The notes under the pieces: model-generated
The model's input: the letters and a program-made list of their open reading frames with translations, nothing else
Told to the model about the DNA's origin: nothing
Databases searched by the model: none
Source of the DNA: SAR202 cluster bacterium bin87
GTDB lineage: Bacteria; Chloroflexota; Dehalococcoidia; Lucifugimonadales; UBA3495
Length of the DNA stretch: 64,000 nucleotides
NCBI GenBank assembly: GCA_002238825.1
Contig: MPNC01000001.1
Span: forward strand, 1-64,000
Direction of reading: 5' to 3'
In this document: positions 8,773 to 19,169 of the stretch, piece by piece
How positions within the stretch are numbered: the first letter of the stretch is position 1
How the letters are laid out: each line of letters opens with the position of its first letter
Made by a program: the position numbers and the translations under genes

Positions 8773-10404
8773 ATGTCCATCACCCAACTCACCCGCAGCG
8801 CCGTTTACGGTCAGAATGGCATGGTCTGCTCCAATTCTCCGCTCGCGGCGGCAGCCGGTCTCCGCGTCCTGCAGGAGGGCGGGAGCGCGTTTGACGCCGC
8901 CCTGGCCGTGGCCGCGGTGGAAAGCGTGACCCTGGTGCCCGTTTGCGGCCTCGGCGGCGACTCTTTCATCCTCGCCTTCGACGCCAAGAGCGGCCAGGTT
9001 ACCAACATCAACAGCAGCGGGGTCGCGGCATCGGGCGCGGAAGCCGAATACTACCGGAGCCAGGGGCTCGCCCTGATGCCCATCCAGGGCCCGCACTCGA
9101 TCTCCGTGCCAGGAGAAGCCGCGGCGTGGGAGACCATGCATCAACGTTTCTGCACCATGCCGTTCGCCGATCTGCTGGCTCCGGCCGTCCAGTACGCGGA
9201 GCGTGGGTTCCCCGTTTCGCCCCGCATCGCGCGGTCCTTCGCCGGCAACGCGGAGCTTCTGGCGCGTTTTGCGGCCACTGCGGACATCTACCTGGCGAAC
9301 GGCGGCCGTCCCCCGCGCGTCGGTGAGGTGCTGGTGAACGGCGACCTGGCGAACACGATCCGCTCCGTGGCCGAGGGCGGCGCGGACGCGTTCTACCGCA
9401 GCGACATCGCGGCGAAAATGGTGGAGGGCATCAACAATGCCGGAGGGTTATTCACCGAGGCGGATTTCGCCGGGCATTACGCCGACGTGGGTGATGCCAT
9501 CAGCACCACGTACCGCGAGCACACGGTGTATCAAACCCGGCCGCCGTCGCAGGGTTTCCTGTTGCTCGAGATGCTGAACATAGTCAGCGGCCACGACCTG
9601 TCGTCGATGACGCCCAACTCGGCGGATTCGATACACCTGCTGGTAGAGGCGAAGAAGATCGCGTATTCGGACCGCAACCGCCTGGCCGGCGACCCCAATT
9701 TCGTCGACTGGCCGCTGGACGGACTGCTGTCGAGCGAGTACGCCGACATGCGGCGCGACCAGATTCATCCCTTCCAGGCCGGCGGGGAGGTGCGCCCTCT
9801 GACGCCCGTGGACGGTCGCGGCGACACCACCTATTTCTGCGTCGCCGATGGCGAGGGCAACGCGGTCAGCTGGATCCACAGCCTGTCCAACGGGTTCGGT
9901 TCCGGCGTCGTAGCCCCGGGCACCGGGGTGCTGTTCAACAACCGGGCCGGCCGCGGTTTCAGCCTCGAGCCGGACCACCCCAACGTCATCGCGCCGGGCA
10001 AGCGCACCATGCACACGCTGAACTGCTACCTGACCACGGTGGGCGGAGAAGTGTCCATTGTCGGCGGCACGCCGGGCGGGGACGTCCAGCCGCAGGTTGG
10101 CCTCCAGATGTTGACCAAATTGATTGACGGGGGACTGCAACCCCAGGACGCGGTGGAATCGCCGCGCTGGCACAGCTTCCCCGGCACCGACCCGGCGACG
10201 ATCAACCGCGCCGGAGAGCTGCGAGTGGAAATAGGCATGCCTGACGACGCGATCCGAGACCTGGGCAGGATGGGTCACAACGTGGTGCAGAACCCGCTGG
10301 GTTCCTACCACGGCGTGGTGCAGCTCATCGTGCGCGACCGGCGTCGCGGCGTGCTGGCGGGAGCCTCCGACCCACGCGGCGACGGGCAGGCCGTGTCCTA
10401 TTGA
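8773..10404 (+). CDS. Gamma-glutamyltransferase-family Ntn hydrolase
   Basis: Members cleave gamma-glutamyl amides such as glutathione, or act as acylases, after self-cleavage at a threonine. The protein has 543 residues. Seen: the N-terminal NGMVCSNSPLAAAAGLRVLQEGGSAFDAALA block, GLGGDSFILAF, the autocleavage region GRGDTTYFCVADGEGNAVSW with the candidate nucleophile Thr at about residue 352, GSGVVAPGTGVLFNNR, and GGTPGGDVQPQ. No convincing signal peptide is present, unlike periplasmic GGTs, so a cytoplasmic role is likely. The TGA overlaps the next gene's ATG by one base. The exact substrate is open. Confidence 0.9.
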   Translation: MSITQLTRSAVYGQNGMVCSNSPLAAAAGLRVLQEGGSAFDAALAVAAVESVTLVPVCGLGGDSFILAFDAKSGQVTNINSSGVAASGAEAEYYRSQGLALMPIQGPHSISVPGEAAAWETMHQRFCTMPFADLLAPAVQYAERGFPVSPRIARSFAGNAELLARFAATADIYLANGGRPPRVGEVLVNGDLANTIRSVAEGGADAFYRSDIAAKMVEGINNAGGLFTEADFAGHYADVGDAISTTYREHTVYQTRPPSQGFLLLEMLNIVSGHDLSSMTPNSADSIHLLVEAKKIAYSDRNRLAGDPNFVDWPLDGLLSSEYADMRRDQIHPFQAGGEVRPLTPVDGRGDTTYFCVADGEGNAVSWIHSLSNGFGSGVVAPGTGVLFNNRAGRGFSLEPDHPNVIAPGKRTMHTLNCYLTTVGGEVSIVGGTPGGDVQPQVGLQMLTKLIDGGLQPQDAVESPRWHSFPGTDPATINRAGELRVEIGMPDDAIRDLGRMGHNVVQNPLGSYHGVVQLIVRDRRRGVLAGASDPRGDGQAVSY

Positions 10405-11531
10405 TGCTCCCAGGGTTGGCGGTCGCGATTGGCGTCGTCCGCAAATTTACCTGGATACTGGCGGCGGCCGGCGCTCTGGCTCTGGCCGCCATCGCCTGCG
10501 AGCCGGATGCGCCGGCAGCTTCGAGCGTTCCACCGTTGACGCCGCCGGCGGTTTCCGCGCCGAGCACGACGGACACGGCGCCAACGCAAGTGTCGTTACC
10601 GGACGCAACGCTTCTACCAGGAGAGGGTGCGACGGTTCCACCGGCTGCAGCATTGGCAGCCGCAGTGTCGCCGACGGTACCGCCGGAGGTCGTGGCGGCA
10701 ACGGAAACAAAGATGGTGGAACTCACCAGCCGGATGCTGCGGGCTCGAAGGGTGGACGTCGACGTGCTGTGGGCGGTGTTCGTCATGAACCGGGCGTTCG
10801 GCATTGGGACCGACTGGGCGCCCGACATCGAAGCGCCGGCCAAGATGCTGGAGATGTGGGACCCGGAGAACGCGTGCTTCGCGATGGTTGAGGGGGACGT
10901 AGAGCGTCTGGGATCAGACAACCACCTGACACCGGTGGACTTCAACGCCTTTGTCGCCCATGTTGGGGACCAGTTGTCGCCCTGCCTGGAGGAACGTTGG
11001 CCGGAGGTCGAGGCCGAGCGGTTCTTCTCCAATCCCGAAAGCGTCCGCGTCGACCGCGTCACAATCTGGTTCGACAGCATTTGGGATCTATCCGTCGGCG
11101 ACTCCCTGGTGAGCCTGGAACAGTGTCGGGAAGGGTTCTACACGCATCTTCCGGTGGCGATAGCAGCCAGCGATCCGCACGGACTCGAAGGAGCCTGGAG
11201 CGCGGCCATGGTCGAATTTTCGGCGTGCCGGCAAGAGGCCCTGCGCGAGGAACTCCCGTTTGTCTACCTAGGAAACTCGCAACTGTTCGCGTTTGAACTC
11301 AACGACCGATACACCCTGATAGCGCTGCAAGCAACCGTGGGCGGTCACCTGGTCGCCATCTCAATGCAACGGCCCTACGGAGAGTGCTGGCCGGACTTCG
11401 CGGCGAGCATACCGGAAATCGCAACGGCGACCGGTCCGGCGCAATTGGTAGAGTCCAGAGATGCAGCGCTGCGCGCGCTTCGTGCCTGCATCGAGGTTCT
11501 TCCCGAACACAACCCGTTCGCCGGGCAGTGA
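10404..11531 (+). CDS. Predicted lipoprotein of unknown function
   Basis: This 375-residue protein has a lipoprotein signal: Arg-Lys, the hydrophobic run FTWILAAAGALALAAIAC, and a lipobox (A-I-A-C) with the cysteine near residue 32. A Pro/Thr/Ser/Ala linker of about 60 residues follows, then a mature domain with several cysteines (residues around ENACFA, LSPCLEERW, EQCREG, SACRQE, YGECW, LRACIE), perhaps disulfide-bonded outside the cell. I recognise no family. The start overlaps the gamma-glutamyltransferase stop as TGATG, so the two are probably translated together. It converges on hpt. Confidence 0.72.
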   Translation: MLPGLAVAIGVVRKFTWILAAAGALALAAIACEPDAPAASSVPPLTPPAVSAPSTTDTAPTQVSLPDATLLPGEGATVPPAAALAAAVSPTVPPEVVAATETKMVELTSRMLRARRVDVDVLWAVFVMNRAFGIGTDWAPDIEAPAKMLEMWDPENACFAMVEGDVERLGSDNHLTPVDFNAFVAHVGDQLSPCLEERWPEVEAERFFSNPESVRVDRVTIWFDSIWDLSVGDSLVSLEQCREGFYTHLPVAIAASDPHGLEGAWSAAMVEFSACRQEALREELPFVYLGNSQLFAFELNDRYTLIALQATVGGHLVAISMQRPYGECWPDFAASIPEIATATGPAQLVESRDAALRALRACIEVLPEHNPFAGQ

Positions 11532-11565
11532 AACCCGGCGCCAGGACGCGGAAAATAGCGGTGGT

Positions 11566-12108
11566 TCAGGCGTCGGGAAAGTAGTAAACCGCCGGTAGCC
11601 CGCGGTATCGTTCGTCGAAGTCCATCCCATAGCCGACCACGAAATGGTTGGGGATGGTGAACCCGACGTAGTCGTACTGCACTTCAACCTCACGGCGTTC
11701 CGGCTTATCCAACAGGGTGCAATAGCGCAATGAAGCCGGGCCCAGCCCGTTGATGTAGTTTTTGACGGCGACGCACGTGTAGCCGGTGTCGGCAATGTCG
11801 TCGACGATGAGCACATGCTGGCCGTTGACATGGCGAGGGTCCAGAGTGCCGGCCAGCCGCACGTCACCTGAGGATTCCGTGCCGCCCCCGTAGCTGCCGG
11901 CCCTCACGAATTCGAGGCGATGCACCTCGGCCTGCAGAACACGCAGCAGGTCGGCGGTGAATATCGTTGCTCCCTTGAGGACGCTGACGATCACCACGCC
12001 TGTCGTCGTGTAGTCCCGGTCAATTTCACGGGCCAGCGTTGCAACGCCGGCCCGCAGTTCATCCTCAGGGATCAAAAGGGTCAAACCGTCACTCGGCATC
12101 GCGGCCAT
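11566..12108 (-). CDS. hpt: Hypoxanthine(-guanine) phosphoribosyltransferase
   Basis: This purine-salvage enzyme makes IMP and GMP from hypoxanthine or guanine and PRPP. It is 180 residues long, the usual size. The PRPP loop is HVLIVDDIADTGYT (a common form has VEDIIDTG). VVIVSVLKGATIFTADLLR carries the family's lysine-glycine loop, and VGFTIPNHFVVGYGMDFDERYRGLPAVYYF is the typical C-terminal base-binding segment. It starts 20 bases after gyrB on the same strand and probably shares its transcript. An ATG three codons further in is also possible. Confidence 0.95.
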   Translation of the reverse strand: MAAMPSDGLTLLIPEDELRAGVATLAREIDRDYTTTGVVIVSVLKGATIFTADLLRVLQAEVHRLEFVRAGSYGGGTESSGDVRLAGTLDPRHVNGQHVLIVDDIADTGYTCVAVKNYINGLGPASLRYCTLLDKPERREVEVQYDYVGFTIPNHFVVGYGMDFDERYRGLPAVYYFPDA

Positions 12109-12128
12109 GACCCAATACCACCGATTGC

Positions 12129-14174
<2,046 letters not shown>

Positions 14175-14201
14175 TTACTGTAACGCAGTACAACAATATC
14201 C

Positions 14202-14230
14202 AGTATAGGCGCAAGTAGCATTATACCAAA
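14202..14230 (-). promoter_or_regulatory. Candidate gyrB-hpt promoter
   Basis: On the minus strand TTTGGT (14230-14225) and TATACT (14207-14202) are 17 bases apart, about 80 bases before gyrB. A second TATAAT (14225-14220) overlaps the -35. The stretch is unusually AT-rich for the window, as gyrase promoters often are. Confidence 0.5.
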
Positions 14231-14332
14231 TCTGCCGTTCCTTTGCTACGCGACAGATGTCAGCAATTTACCGATTTTAGTAAATTTGCCAAATCTCCCG
14301 GTCATATCGGGCGCTTTGGGAGCGAGTTCGCG

Positions 14333-14791
14333 CTAGTCGGAACGGGGCGCGCGCGTCCCTTCTCCCGCGGGCGGGTGGTACCAATCGCCAGAGAGCAGGC
14401 TCGCGATCGCCAGCCGCATCGGTTCGAACAGCGGCTGGGGCGGCTCGCGCAGGGGAAACCAGCCGTAATCGCAGAATGATCCGTCGCTGGCCTGGGGAGC
14501 GGGATCCTGGTCGCCGATATCGCCCAGGAACTCTACATCCATATAGTGGCGGTCATAAGCAACAATGTTGCTCATACACAGCACGCGGAGTTCACCCACC
14601 TCCACTCCCAATTCCTCCAGCGCCTCCCTGCGGGCACACTGCTCCAAAGTTTCTCCGAACTCGAGGTGTCCTCCCGCTGAACCCCAGGTTGCCTCACCGT
14701 GGGCTCCCTTCCGCTGGGCCAGGAAGACCTTGCCGCCCCGCACGAATACCACTCCCACACCCACCAGCGGCCTGTCTGCCTGCGTACTCAC
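14333..14791 (-). CDS. Nudix hydrolase
   Basis: This 152-residue Nudix pyrophosphohydrolase cleaves nucleoside diphosphate-linked compounds. The full Nudix box is present: GGHLEFGETLEQCARREALEELG (GX5EX7REUXEEXGU) at about residues 40-62. RDR-like dGTP/CTP-type homologues share the GVGVVFVRGGKVFLAQRKG start. The substrate is not predictable, and house-cleaning of oxidised nucleotides is only one option. The start is GTG 14791, which lies almost exactly where a transcript from the TATACT at 14803-14798 would begin, so the mRNA may be leaderless. Confidence 0.9.
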   Translation of the reverse strand: MSTQADRPLVGVGVVFVRGGKVFLAQRKGAHGEATWGSAGGHLEFGETLEQCARREALEELGVEVGELRVLCMSNIVAYDRHYMDVEFLGDIGDQDPAPQASDGSFCDYGWFPLREPPQPLFEPMRLAIASLLSGDWYHPPAGEGTRAPRSD

Positions 14792-14797
14792 GGCCGA

Positions 14798-14803
14798 AGT
14801 ATA
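14798..14803 (-). promoter_or_regulatory. -10 box placing a transcription start at the Nudix GTG
   Basis: TATACT on the minus strand ends seven bases before the GTG start codon, so the expected transcription start coincides with the initiation codon and leaves no room for a Shine-Dalgarno. Confidence 0.45.
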
Positions 14804-14853
14804 GCACGCGGTCCGAGGCGCCTGGCGTGGGGTACACGCAGGGTAGTTCGTTT

Positions 14854-14934
14854 GTGATTGCGAGGCCGGGCCGGTTGCGCCACCGCACGCAGAATGTCCT
14901 GGCGACGAGATTGCCGCGCTTCCGTCTCAATGAA
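14854..14934. repeat. Degenerate copy of a dispersed GTCATTGCGAG...CAATGAC repeat
   Basis: The ends GTGATTGCGAG and CTCAATGAAC, and the inner GACGAGATTGCCGCGCTTC, match the better copies at 18951, 27247 and 54580. It is intergenic and non-coding. It fills most of the gap between the Nudix gene and the divergent phosphatase gene. Confidence 0.55.
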
Positions 14935-15043
14935 CATCGGGGAGGTCCAAAAGACCCGGCGGGTACGCCCGGGTTCGGTTGTATGCCGGGAACGGCGAGT
15001 GCTAGACTGCCCGCATCCTGATAGTCCGAATGAGTTTGCCCTG

Positions 15044-15874
15044 ATGCCAACCGAAACCGTCCGCGAATTGCCCATTTCCCGTTCCGGCCAGTCGGCGCTG
15101 GCGGTGTGCGAAACCGCCGCGAGGCGAGCCGGCGAGTTGGTTCTGGGGCGTTTTCGGACTGACGTAGAGGTCAGTCTCAAGGGCCGGGCCAACGTGGTTA
15201 CCGACGCCGACCTGGCGTCCGAAAAGCTGATCCTGGAATATGTAGCCGGCGAATTCCCCGATTTCGGCATTCTCTCGGAGGAATCCGCTCCGGTTCCCGG
15301 CACATCGCCGTATACCTGGGTGGTGGATCCCATCGACGGCACGCGCAATTTCGCTGAGGGCATCCCGCATTTCTGCGTGGTTGTTGCAATCGCGGACGGC
15401 GATCAGGTGGTGTGCGGCGTCACCTACGACCCGGTGCGCGACGAGATGTTTTCGGCGCAGAAGGGACGCGGGTCCACGCTGAACGGGCAGTCCGTCACCG
15501 TGTCCGACCGCGATGACATCGACGAAGCGGTGCTGGGCTTCGACCTGGGCTACAACTTTGACCAGGCCAAACTGCTGCTGGAACTGGCGGCGGGCGTCTG
15601 GCCGCGGGTCCAGGGATACCGGCTGATGGGCTCCAGCGCCCTCAGCCTGGCCTACGCCGCATGCGGCCGCATCGACCTCTACTTTCACCACAGCCTGTCG
15701 GCCTGGGACATCGCGTCGGGCGTGCTGCTGGCGAGGGAAGCCGGCGGCCAGGTGCTGGACCGGGCGACGCTGAAGGACGCCACCCTGTTTTCGCCGGGCC
15801 TCATCGTGTCGAACCCGGCGCTGGTGGAGCAGTTCCTGGCCCTGACGGAAGGAGCCGCCTGGCGCACGATGTGA
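15044..15874 (+). CDS. Inositol monophosphatase-family protein
   Basis: This Mg-dependent, Li-sensitive-type phosphatase of the IMPase/FBPase fold has 276 residues. Metal-site motifs are present: ILSEESAP (Glu pair), the hallmark VVDPIDGTRNFAEGIPHFCV, and the C-terminal SLSAWDIASGVLLAREAGG (WDxAAG motif). Substrates in the family include inositol-1-phosphate, histidinol phosphate, PAP and sugar phosphates, and the sequence does not decide among them. With a lone APS kinase elsewhere in the window, a PAP phosphatase role is possible but speculative. The start ATG 15044 was chosen where homology begins. A TAGACT -10-like box lies at 15003. Confidence 0.88.
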   Translation: MPTETVRELPISRSGQSALAVCETAARRAGELVLGRFRTDVEVSLKGRANVVTDADLASEKLILEYVAGEFPDFGILSEESAPVPGTSPYTWVVDPIDGTRNFAEGIPHFCVVVAIADGDQVVCGVTYDPVRDEMFSAQKGRGSTLNGQSVTVSDRDDIDEAVLGFDLGYNFDQAKLLLELAAGVWPRVQGYRLMGSSALSLAYAACGRIDLYFHHSLSAWDIASGVLLAREAGGQVLDRATLKDATLFSPGLIVSNPALVEQFLALTEGAAWRTM

Positions 15875-15921
15875 ACGCCGGCCCGTGCCGGATCGGCGCT
15901 TGACCGTAGATAAAAGGAGGG

Positions 15922-17040
15922 TTGTCCATGGTCACTCAGATTTTCGAAATGGTCCGCGAGGTGGGCCGGGTGCCGTCGTCGGAGGTTCCGCTCAGCGCCG
16001 CCGAGCAGACCCGCTTCGAGCGGATCATGGACCAGGCGGTGATGATCGACGTTCACCAGCACCCCTTCCTGTTGCCTGAGGACATGGACCGGTTCATCGA
16101 GTTCCTGCGGACCAGCCGCTACCAGTATGGCTACCAGGCGGTGGAGGCCGGAGGCTGGTCGGCGGTGACCACGGCCAGCGCGTTCAGCGGGTTCAAGAGC
16201 ACCACCGACATGTCCTTTATGGAGTATGAGGACATCGCCGCGGAGGTTGGCGGGATGCTGGCCGACGTGGCCACGCAGGACAACATCGTGCGGGTGGGCA
16301 ACGCCGACGAGATCCTGGCGGCGCGCCAGCAGGGCAAGATCGGTTTCCTGCCCACGCTGGAACACCTGGCCATCGGAAATCGCATCGAGCGGGTGGACGC
16401 CCTGTTTGGCATGGGCGTGCGCCTGGCCGGCATCACCTACAACCGCCGCAACTTCATCGGCGACGGCCAGACGGAGCGCAACCCGGGTGGGCTTAGCAAC
16501 TTCGGCGTGGAGGTCGTCCACCGCATGAACGACCTTGGCATGGCTGTGGACCTGTCCCACGCCTCGACCCCCACGGCGATGGACGCCATCGAAGTCTCCC
16601 GTGCACCTACGGTGTTCAGCCACAACGCCTCCTATACGCTGCGCCCCAACGGCCGCACGCGCCGGGACGAGGAACTGGTCGCCTGCGCACGCAACGGCGG
16701 CCTGGTATGCATCACCGCAGTGCCCAACTCGCTGAGCGACGACCCCGAGCAGGACATCGAGTGTGTGTTGGACCACTACGACTACATGGTGAACCTGGTG
16801 GGCGTCGATCACGTGGGCATCGGCACCGACACCACCGTGGGCGACCACGTGGCGTTCCACCGGGTCCTGCTGGGACGAGGCCCGGACCAATTGCCGGCGC
16901 CGTATCTGAACGGCCTCGAGTCACCCGCCGACGGCAAGAACATCGTGCGCGGGTTGATCCGGCGCGGCCACTGCGACGAGGACGTGCTCAAGATCGTGGG
17001 CGGCAACGCCCTGGACTACTTCCGCCGCGTGATCGGCTAG
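15922..17040 (+). CDS. M19-family membrane (renal) dipeptidase homologue
   Basis: This zinc dipeptidase of the amidohydrolase-like M19 family is 372 residues long. Members hydrolyse dipeptides, including D-amino-acid ones. Metal ligands are seen in VMIDVHQHPFLLPEDM (His-x-His), in the glutamate-bearing segment LPTLEHLAIGN (about residue 147), and in VDLSHAS and VFSHNASY. VGIGTDTTVGDHVAF supplies the late Asp. GGAGG lies eight bases before ATG. It has no signal peptide, so the bacterial enzyme is likely cytoplasmic. It is followed at 33 bases by a MetE-like gene and then a PNPOx-like gene, probably one transcript. Confidence 0.9.
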   Translation: MSMVTQIFEMVREVGRVPSSEVPLSAAEQTRFERIMDQAVMIDVHQHPFLLPEDMDRFIEFLRTSRYQYGYQAVEAGGWSAVTTASAFSGFKSTTDMSFMEYEDIAAEVGGMLADVATQDNIVRVGNADEILAARQQGKIGFLPTLEHLAIGNRIERVDALFGMGVRLAGITYNRRNFIGDGQTERNPGGLSNFGVEVVHRMNDLGMAVDLSHASTPTAMDAIEVSRAPTVFSHNASYTLRPNGRTRRDEELVACARNGGLVCITAVPNSLSDDPEQDIECVLDHYDYMVNLVGVDHVGIGTDTTVGDHVAFHRVLLGRGPDQLPAPYLNGLESPADGKNIVRGLIRRGHCDEDVLKIVGGNALDYFRRVIG

Positions 17041-17073
17041 GCTCGGACTCGAAGCGGCGCACGCGGAGGCCAC

Positions 17074-18129
17074 ATGCCTGACGCCAAGAGCTGGGCGCAC
17101 CTGGTGGGCAGTGTTCCGCTACCGGATGCGGAAACCGTCTTCCGCACGGTGAGCGGCGCCTGGGGGCCGCACCTGCGCCGGATCTCCGACGGCGAGACCG
17201 GACGCCGAGGCCGTTGGATATGGTTCCAGCGGGAGATGCTGGAGCGGCATCCGGCTATGGAACCCGACCCGGACGAGCCGCCATATGCCCTGTATCAGTG
17301 GGACGGCCAGTTGCTGCGGGAGACGCCGTACATGCGCTTCAGGCCGGGCGTTGATCCGGCCAAGGTTGACTTTCCTACCGGTTACGCCGAGGCGGCGCTG
17401 GAGTCGTTTGACCTGTACGCGGGCCTGCAGGACGCAGGCGTGATACCGGGGGATGCTCGTTTCCAGGTGTCCCTGCCCACGCCCATGGCCACGGCGTACA
17501 TGTACGTGAGCCCGTCGGCTCGCGACGCCTACCTACCCGCCTACGAACGGTCATTGCTGTCGGCGGTGGACGAAATTCTCGCGTCCGCCCCGAATGACCG
17601 CCTGTCGATCCAGTGGGACGTTTGTCAGGAGGTGCTGCTGTTCGAGGACTACTTCCCGCACCGGCCCGCAGACTACCGGGCGCAGGTCTTCGCGGAGTTG
17701 GGTCGCCTGGGTGACGCCATACCCGAGGCGGTGGACCTGGGCTATCACCTGTGCTACGGATCGCCGCGCGACGAACACCTGGTGATGCCGAGGGACATGG
17801 GCATCCTGGTCGAGATTGCCAACGGGATCGGCGACCGGCTGGACCGGCGTCTGGACTTCGTTCACATGCCAGTGCCCCAGGACCGGACGGACCGCGAATA
17901 TTTCGCGCAGCTTGATGGTCTGCGTCTGCCCGGTGAAACTGAGCTGATCCTGGGGCTGGTCCACCATGACGACACAGCCGGCGACCGCGCCCGCATCGAT
18001 GCCGCGCGCACCTTCGTGGGCTCCTTCGGCGTGGCCAGCGAATGCGGTTGGGGCCGAACTGACCCGGCGCGGGTCCCCGGCCTGCTCGATAGCCACCGTC
18101 GGGCGGTGGAGTACATCAACGCCGGATGA
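17074..18129 (+). CDS. MetE/UROD-superfamily zinc protein of unknown substrate
   Basis: This 351-residue protein is a single TIM barrel resembling the catalytic half of cobalamin-independent methionine synthase. The N-terminus has GSVPLPDAETVFRTV and RRISDGETGRRGRW. Two spots look like the MetE zinc-thiolate site: GYHLCYGS (His-x-Cys-Tyr, as in MetE HxCY) and ASECGWGR (as in PDCGLKT). ELILGLVHHDD matches the strand before the last helix. It lacks the long MetE N-terminal half, so it may take a methyl group from something other than polyglutamyl folate, or demethylate a small thioether. I cannot name the substrate. It sits between a dipeptidase and a PNPOx-like gene. Confidence 0.65.
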   Translation: MPDAKSWAHLVGSVPLPDAETVFRTVSGAWGPHLRRISDGETGRRGRWIWFQREMLERHPAMEPDPDEPPYALYQWDGQLLRETPYMRFRPGVDPAKVDFPTGYAEAALESFDLYAGLQDAGVIPGDARFQVSLPTPMATAYMYVSPSARDAYLPAYERSLLSAVDEILASAPNDRLSIQWDVCQEVLLFEDYFPHRPADYRAQVFAELGRLGDAIPEAVDLGYHLCYGSPRDEHLVMPRDMGILVEIANGIGDRLDRRLDFVHMPVPQDRTDREYFAQLDGLRLPGETELILGLVHHDDTAGDRARIDAARTFVGSFGVASECGWGRTDPARVPGLLDSHRRAVEYINAG

Positions 18130-18154
18130 CCACCGGCAACCGGAGGGGGTTGAG

Positions 18155-18598
18155 ATGATCCAGTTGACCGAGGAAATGTCGAGCCTGATCAACCGGGCCC
18201 GAGACGACGGCTACCCCTGTATCGTGGCGACCGCCTCCGATGACGGGACGCCTAACTGCGGCTACATCGGCACCGTGCTCACGGTGGGTGACGATACGCT
18301 GATCTACCGCGACCGCACCGGCCGGGACCCGCTGGACCACATCGAGGAGAACCCGAAGGTCATCGTACTGTTCCGCAACACCGACAAAGACGCCGGCTGG
18401 AAGTTCCGCTGCACCGCCACCGTGCACCGCGATGGGCAGGTGTTCGAGGACATGACCGACCGGCTGCTGGAATCGGGTCTGGTAAAGGAACGCTACCTGC
18501 AGGGCAGCGTCGGCGCCATCGTCGTGCTGCGCATCGACCAGGTGCTCACGCTGTTCGGAGAACTGTTGCAGGAGCGGGAGCCCGGTTTGCAGTGGTGA
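18155..18598 (+). CDS. Pyridoxamine 5'-phosphate oxidase-like flavin/heme-binding protein
   Basis: This 147-residue split-barrel protein of the PNPOx-like superfamily usually binds FMN, F420 or heme. The N-terminal half reads PCIVATASDDGTPNCGYIGTV and LIYRDRTGRDPLDHIEENPKVIVLFR, a standard arrangement of substrate strand followed by flavin-phosphate-binding residues. It is too short and divergent to be PdxH. GGAGG (18142) precedes ATG 18155 at a normal distance. It ends the short operon before tRNA-Ser on the other strand. A general oxidoreductase or stress role is likely but unproven. Confidence 0.75.
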   Translation: MIQLTEEMSSLINRARDDGYPCIVATASDDGTPNCGYIGTVLTVGDDTLIYRDRTGRDPLDHIEENPKVIVLFRNTDKDAGWKFRCTATVHRDGQVFEDMTDRLLESGLVKERYLQGSVGAIVVLRIDQVLTLFGELLQEREPGLQW

Positions 18599-18615
18599 TC
18601 GGGCCATTGCCCGAT

Positions 18616-18703
18616 TGGCGGAGGGAGTGGGATTCGAACCCACGAACCCGTGAGGGTTAACGGTTTTCAAGACCGTCGCAATCGTCCACTCTGCCATCCC
18701 TCC
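18616..18703 (-). tRNA. tRNA-Ser(UGA)
   Basis: On the minus strand the acceptor GGAGGGA pairs with TCCCTCC, followed by discriminator G and an encoded CCA. The anticodon loop CTTGAAA gives anticodon TGA inside an ACGGT/ACCGT stem. There is a long variable arm (TAACCCTCACGGGTTCG region), as expected for a class II serine tRNA, and a GTGGGTTCGAATCCCAC T-arm. It reads UCA and other UCN codons. Confidence 0.97.
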
Positions 18704-18817
18704 GCGACAGCGGACATCCATTGTAAAGCCGCCGGCCCGCAGGCGTACAGGCCGGGCGTCCGGTTGTGAGGGCCTTCCGATTGCCATAGGACTTACGCAG
18801 TTGGGCAGCCTAACAAC

Positions 18818-18921
18818 CGTCATTCCCGCGAAAGCGGGAATCCAGTGGCCGAATTCGTTAACAGTGTTCCAGATTCGTTCACTGGAAAGACTATGGATTC
18901 CTGCGAAAGCAGGAATGACGG
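18818..18921. repeat. Inverted REP-like element with GAAA-capped hairpins
   Basis: Two hairpins, TTCCCGC-GAAA-GCGGGAA at the left and TTCCTGC-GAAA-GCAGGAA at the right, face each other within about 104 bases. The outer ends CCGTCATTCC and GGAATGACGG are inverted copies. This looks like a paired REP/BIME or short MITE. It lies in the gene-free stretch 18704-19169, whose remainder is another repeat and the promoter of the next gene. Confidence 0.8.
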
Positions 18922-18950
18922 GTTTGTAATTTCAAGTGCGTAATCCCTAT

Positions 18951-19056
18951 GTCATTGCGAGGCGCTTGCGCCGTGGCAATCTCGTTGGGTCCAGGGCCGC
19001 ATCTCGCGAGGATTGCTCCATTCTGCACGAGATTAGCGCGCTTCGCTCGAAATGAC
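18951..19056. repeat. Dispersed GTCATTGCGAG...CGAAATGAC repeat
   Basis: The ends GTCATTGCGAGGCGCTTGCG and CGCGCTTCGCTCGAAATGAC form a long imperfect inverted pair, with an internal GTGGCAATCTCG / GAGGATTGCTCC pair. Relatives occur at 14854, 27247 and 54580. It is non-coding and strongly foldable. Confidence 0.8.
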
Positions 19057-19131
19057 AGATGCCCACAATCGAAAGACCCTGTCCGGTTCGGGCTTGGGTT
19101 ATCCACTGATGGGGCGTGCCTATACCCCGGC

Positions 19132-19137
19132 TATAAT
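19132..19137 (+). promoter_or_regulatory. -10 box (TATAAT) of the flavin-dependent hydroxylase gene
   Basis: A perfect TATAAT lies 33 bases before the ATG at 19170. No clear -35 is visible. Confidence 0.45.
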
Positions 19138-19169
19138 GTCCGGCACAGCATCACCCACGGAGCCGCCAA

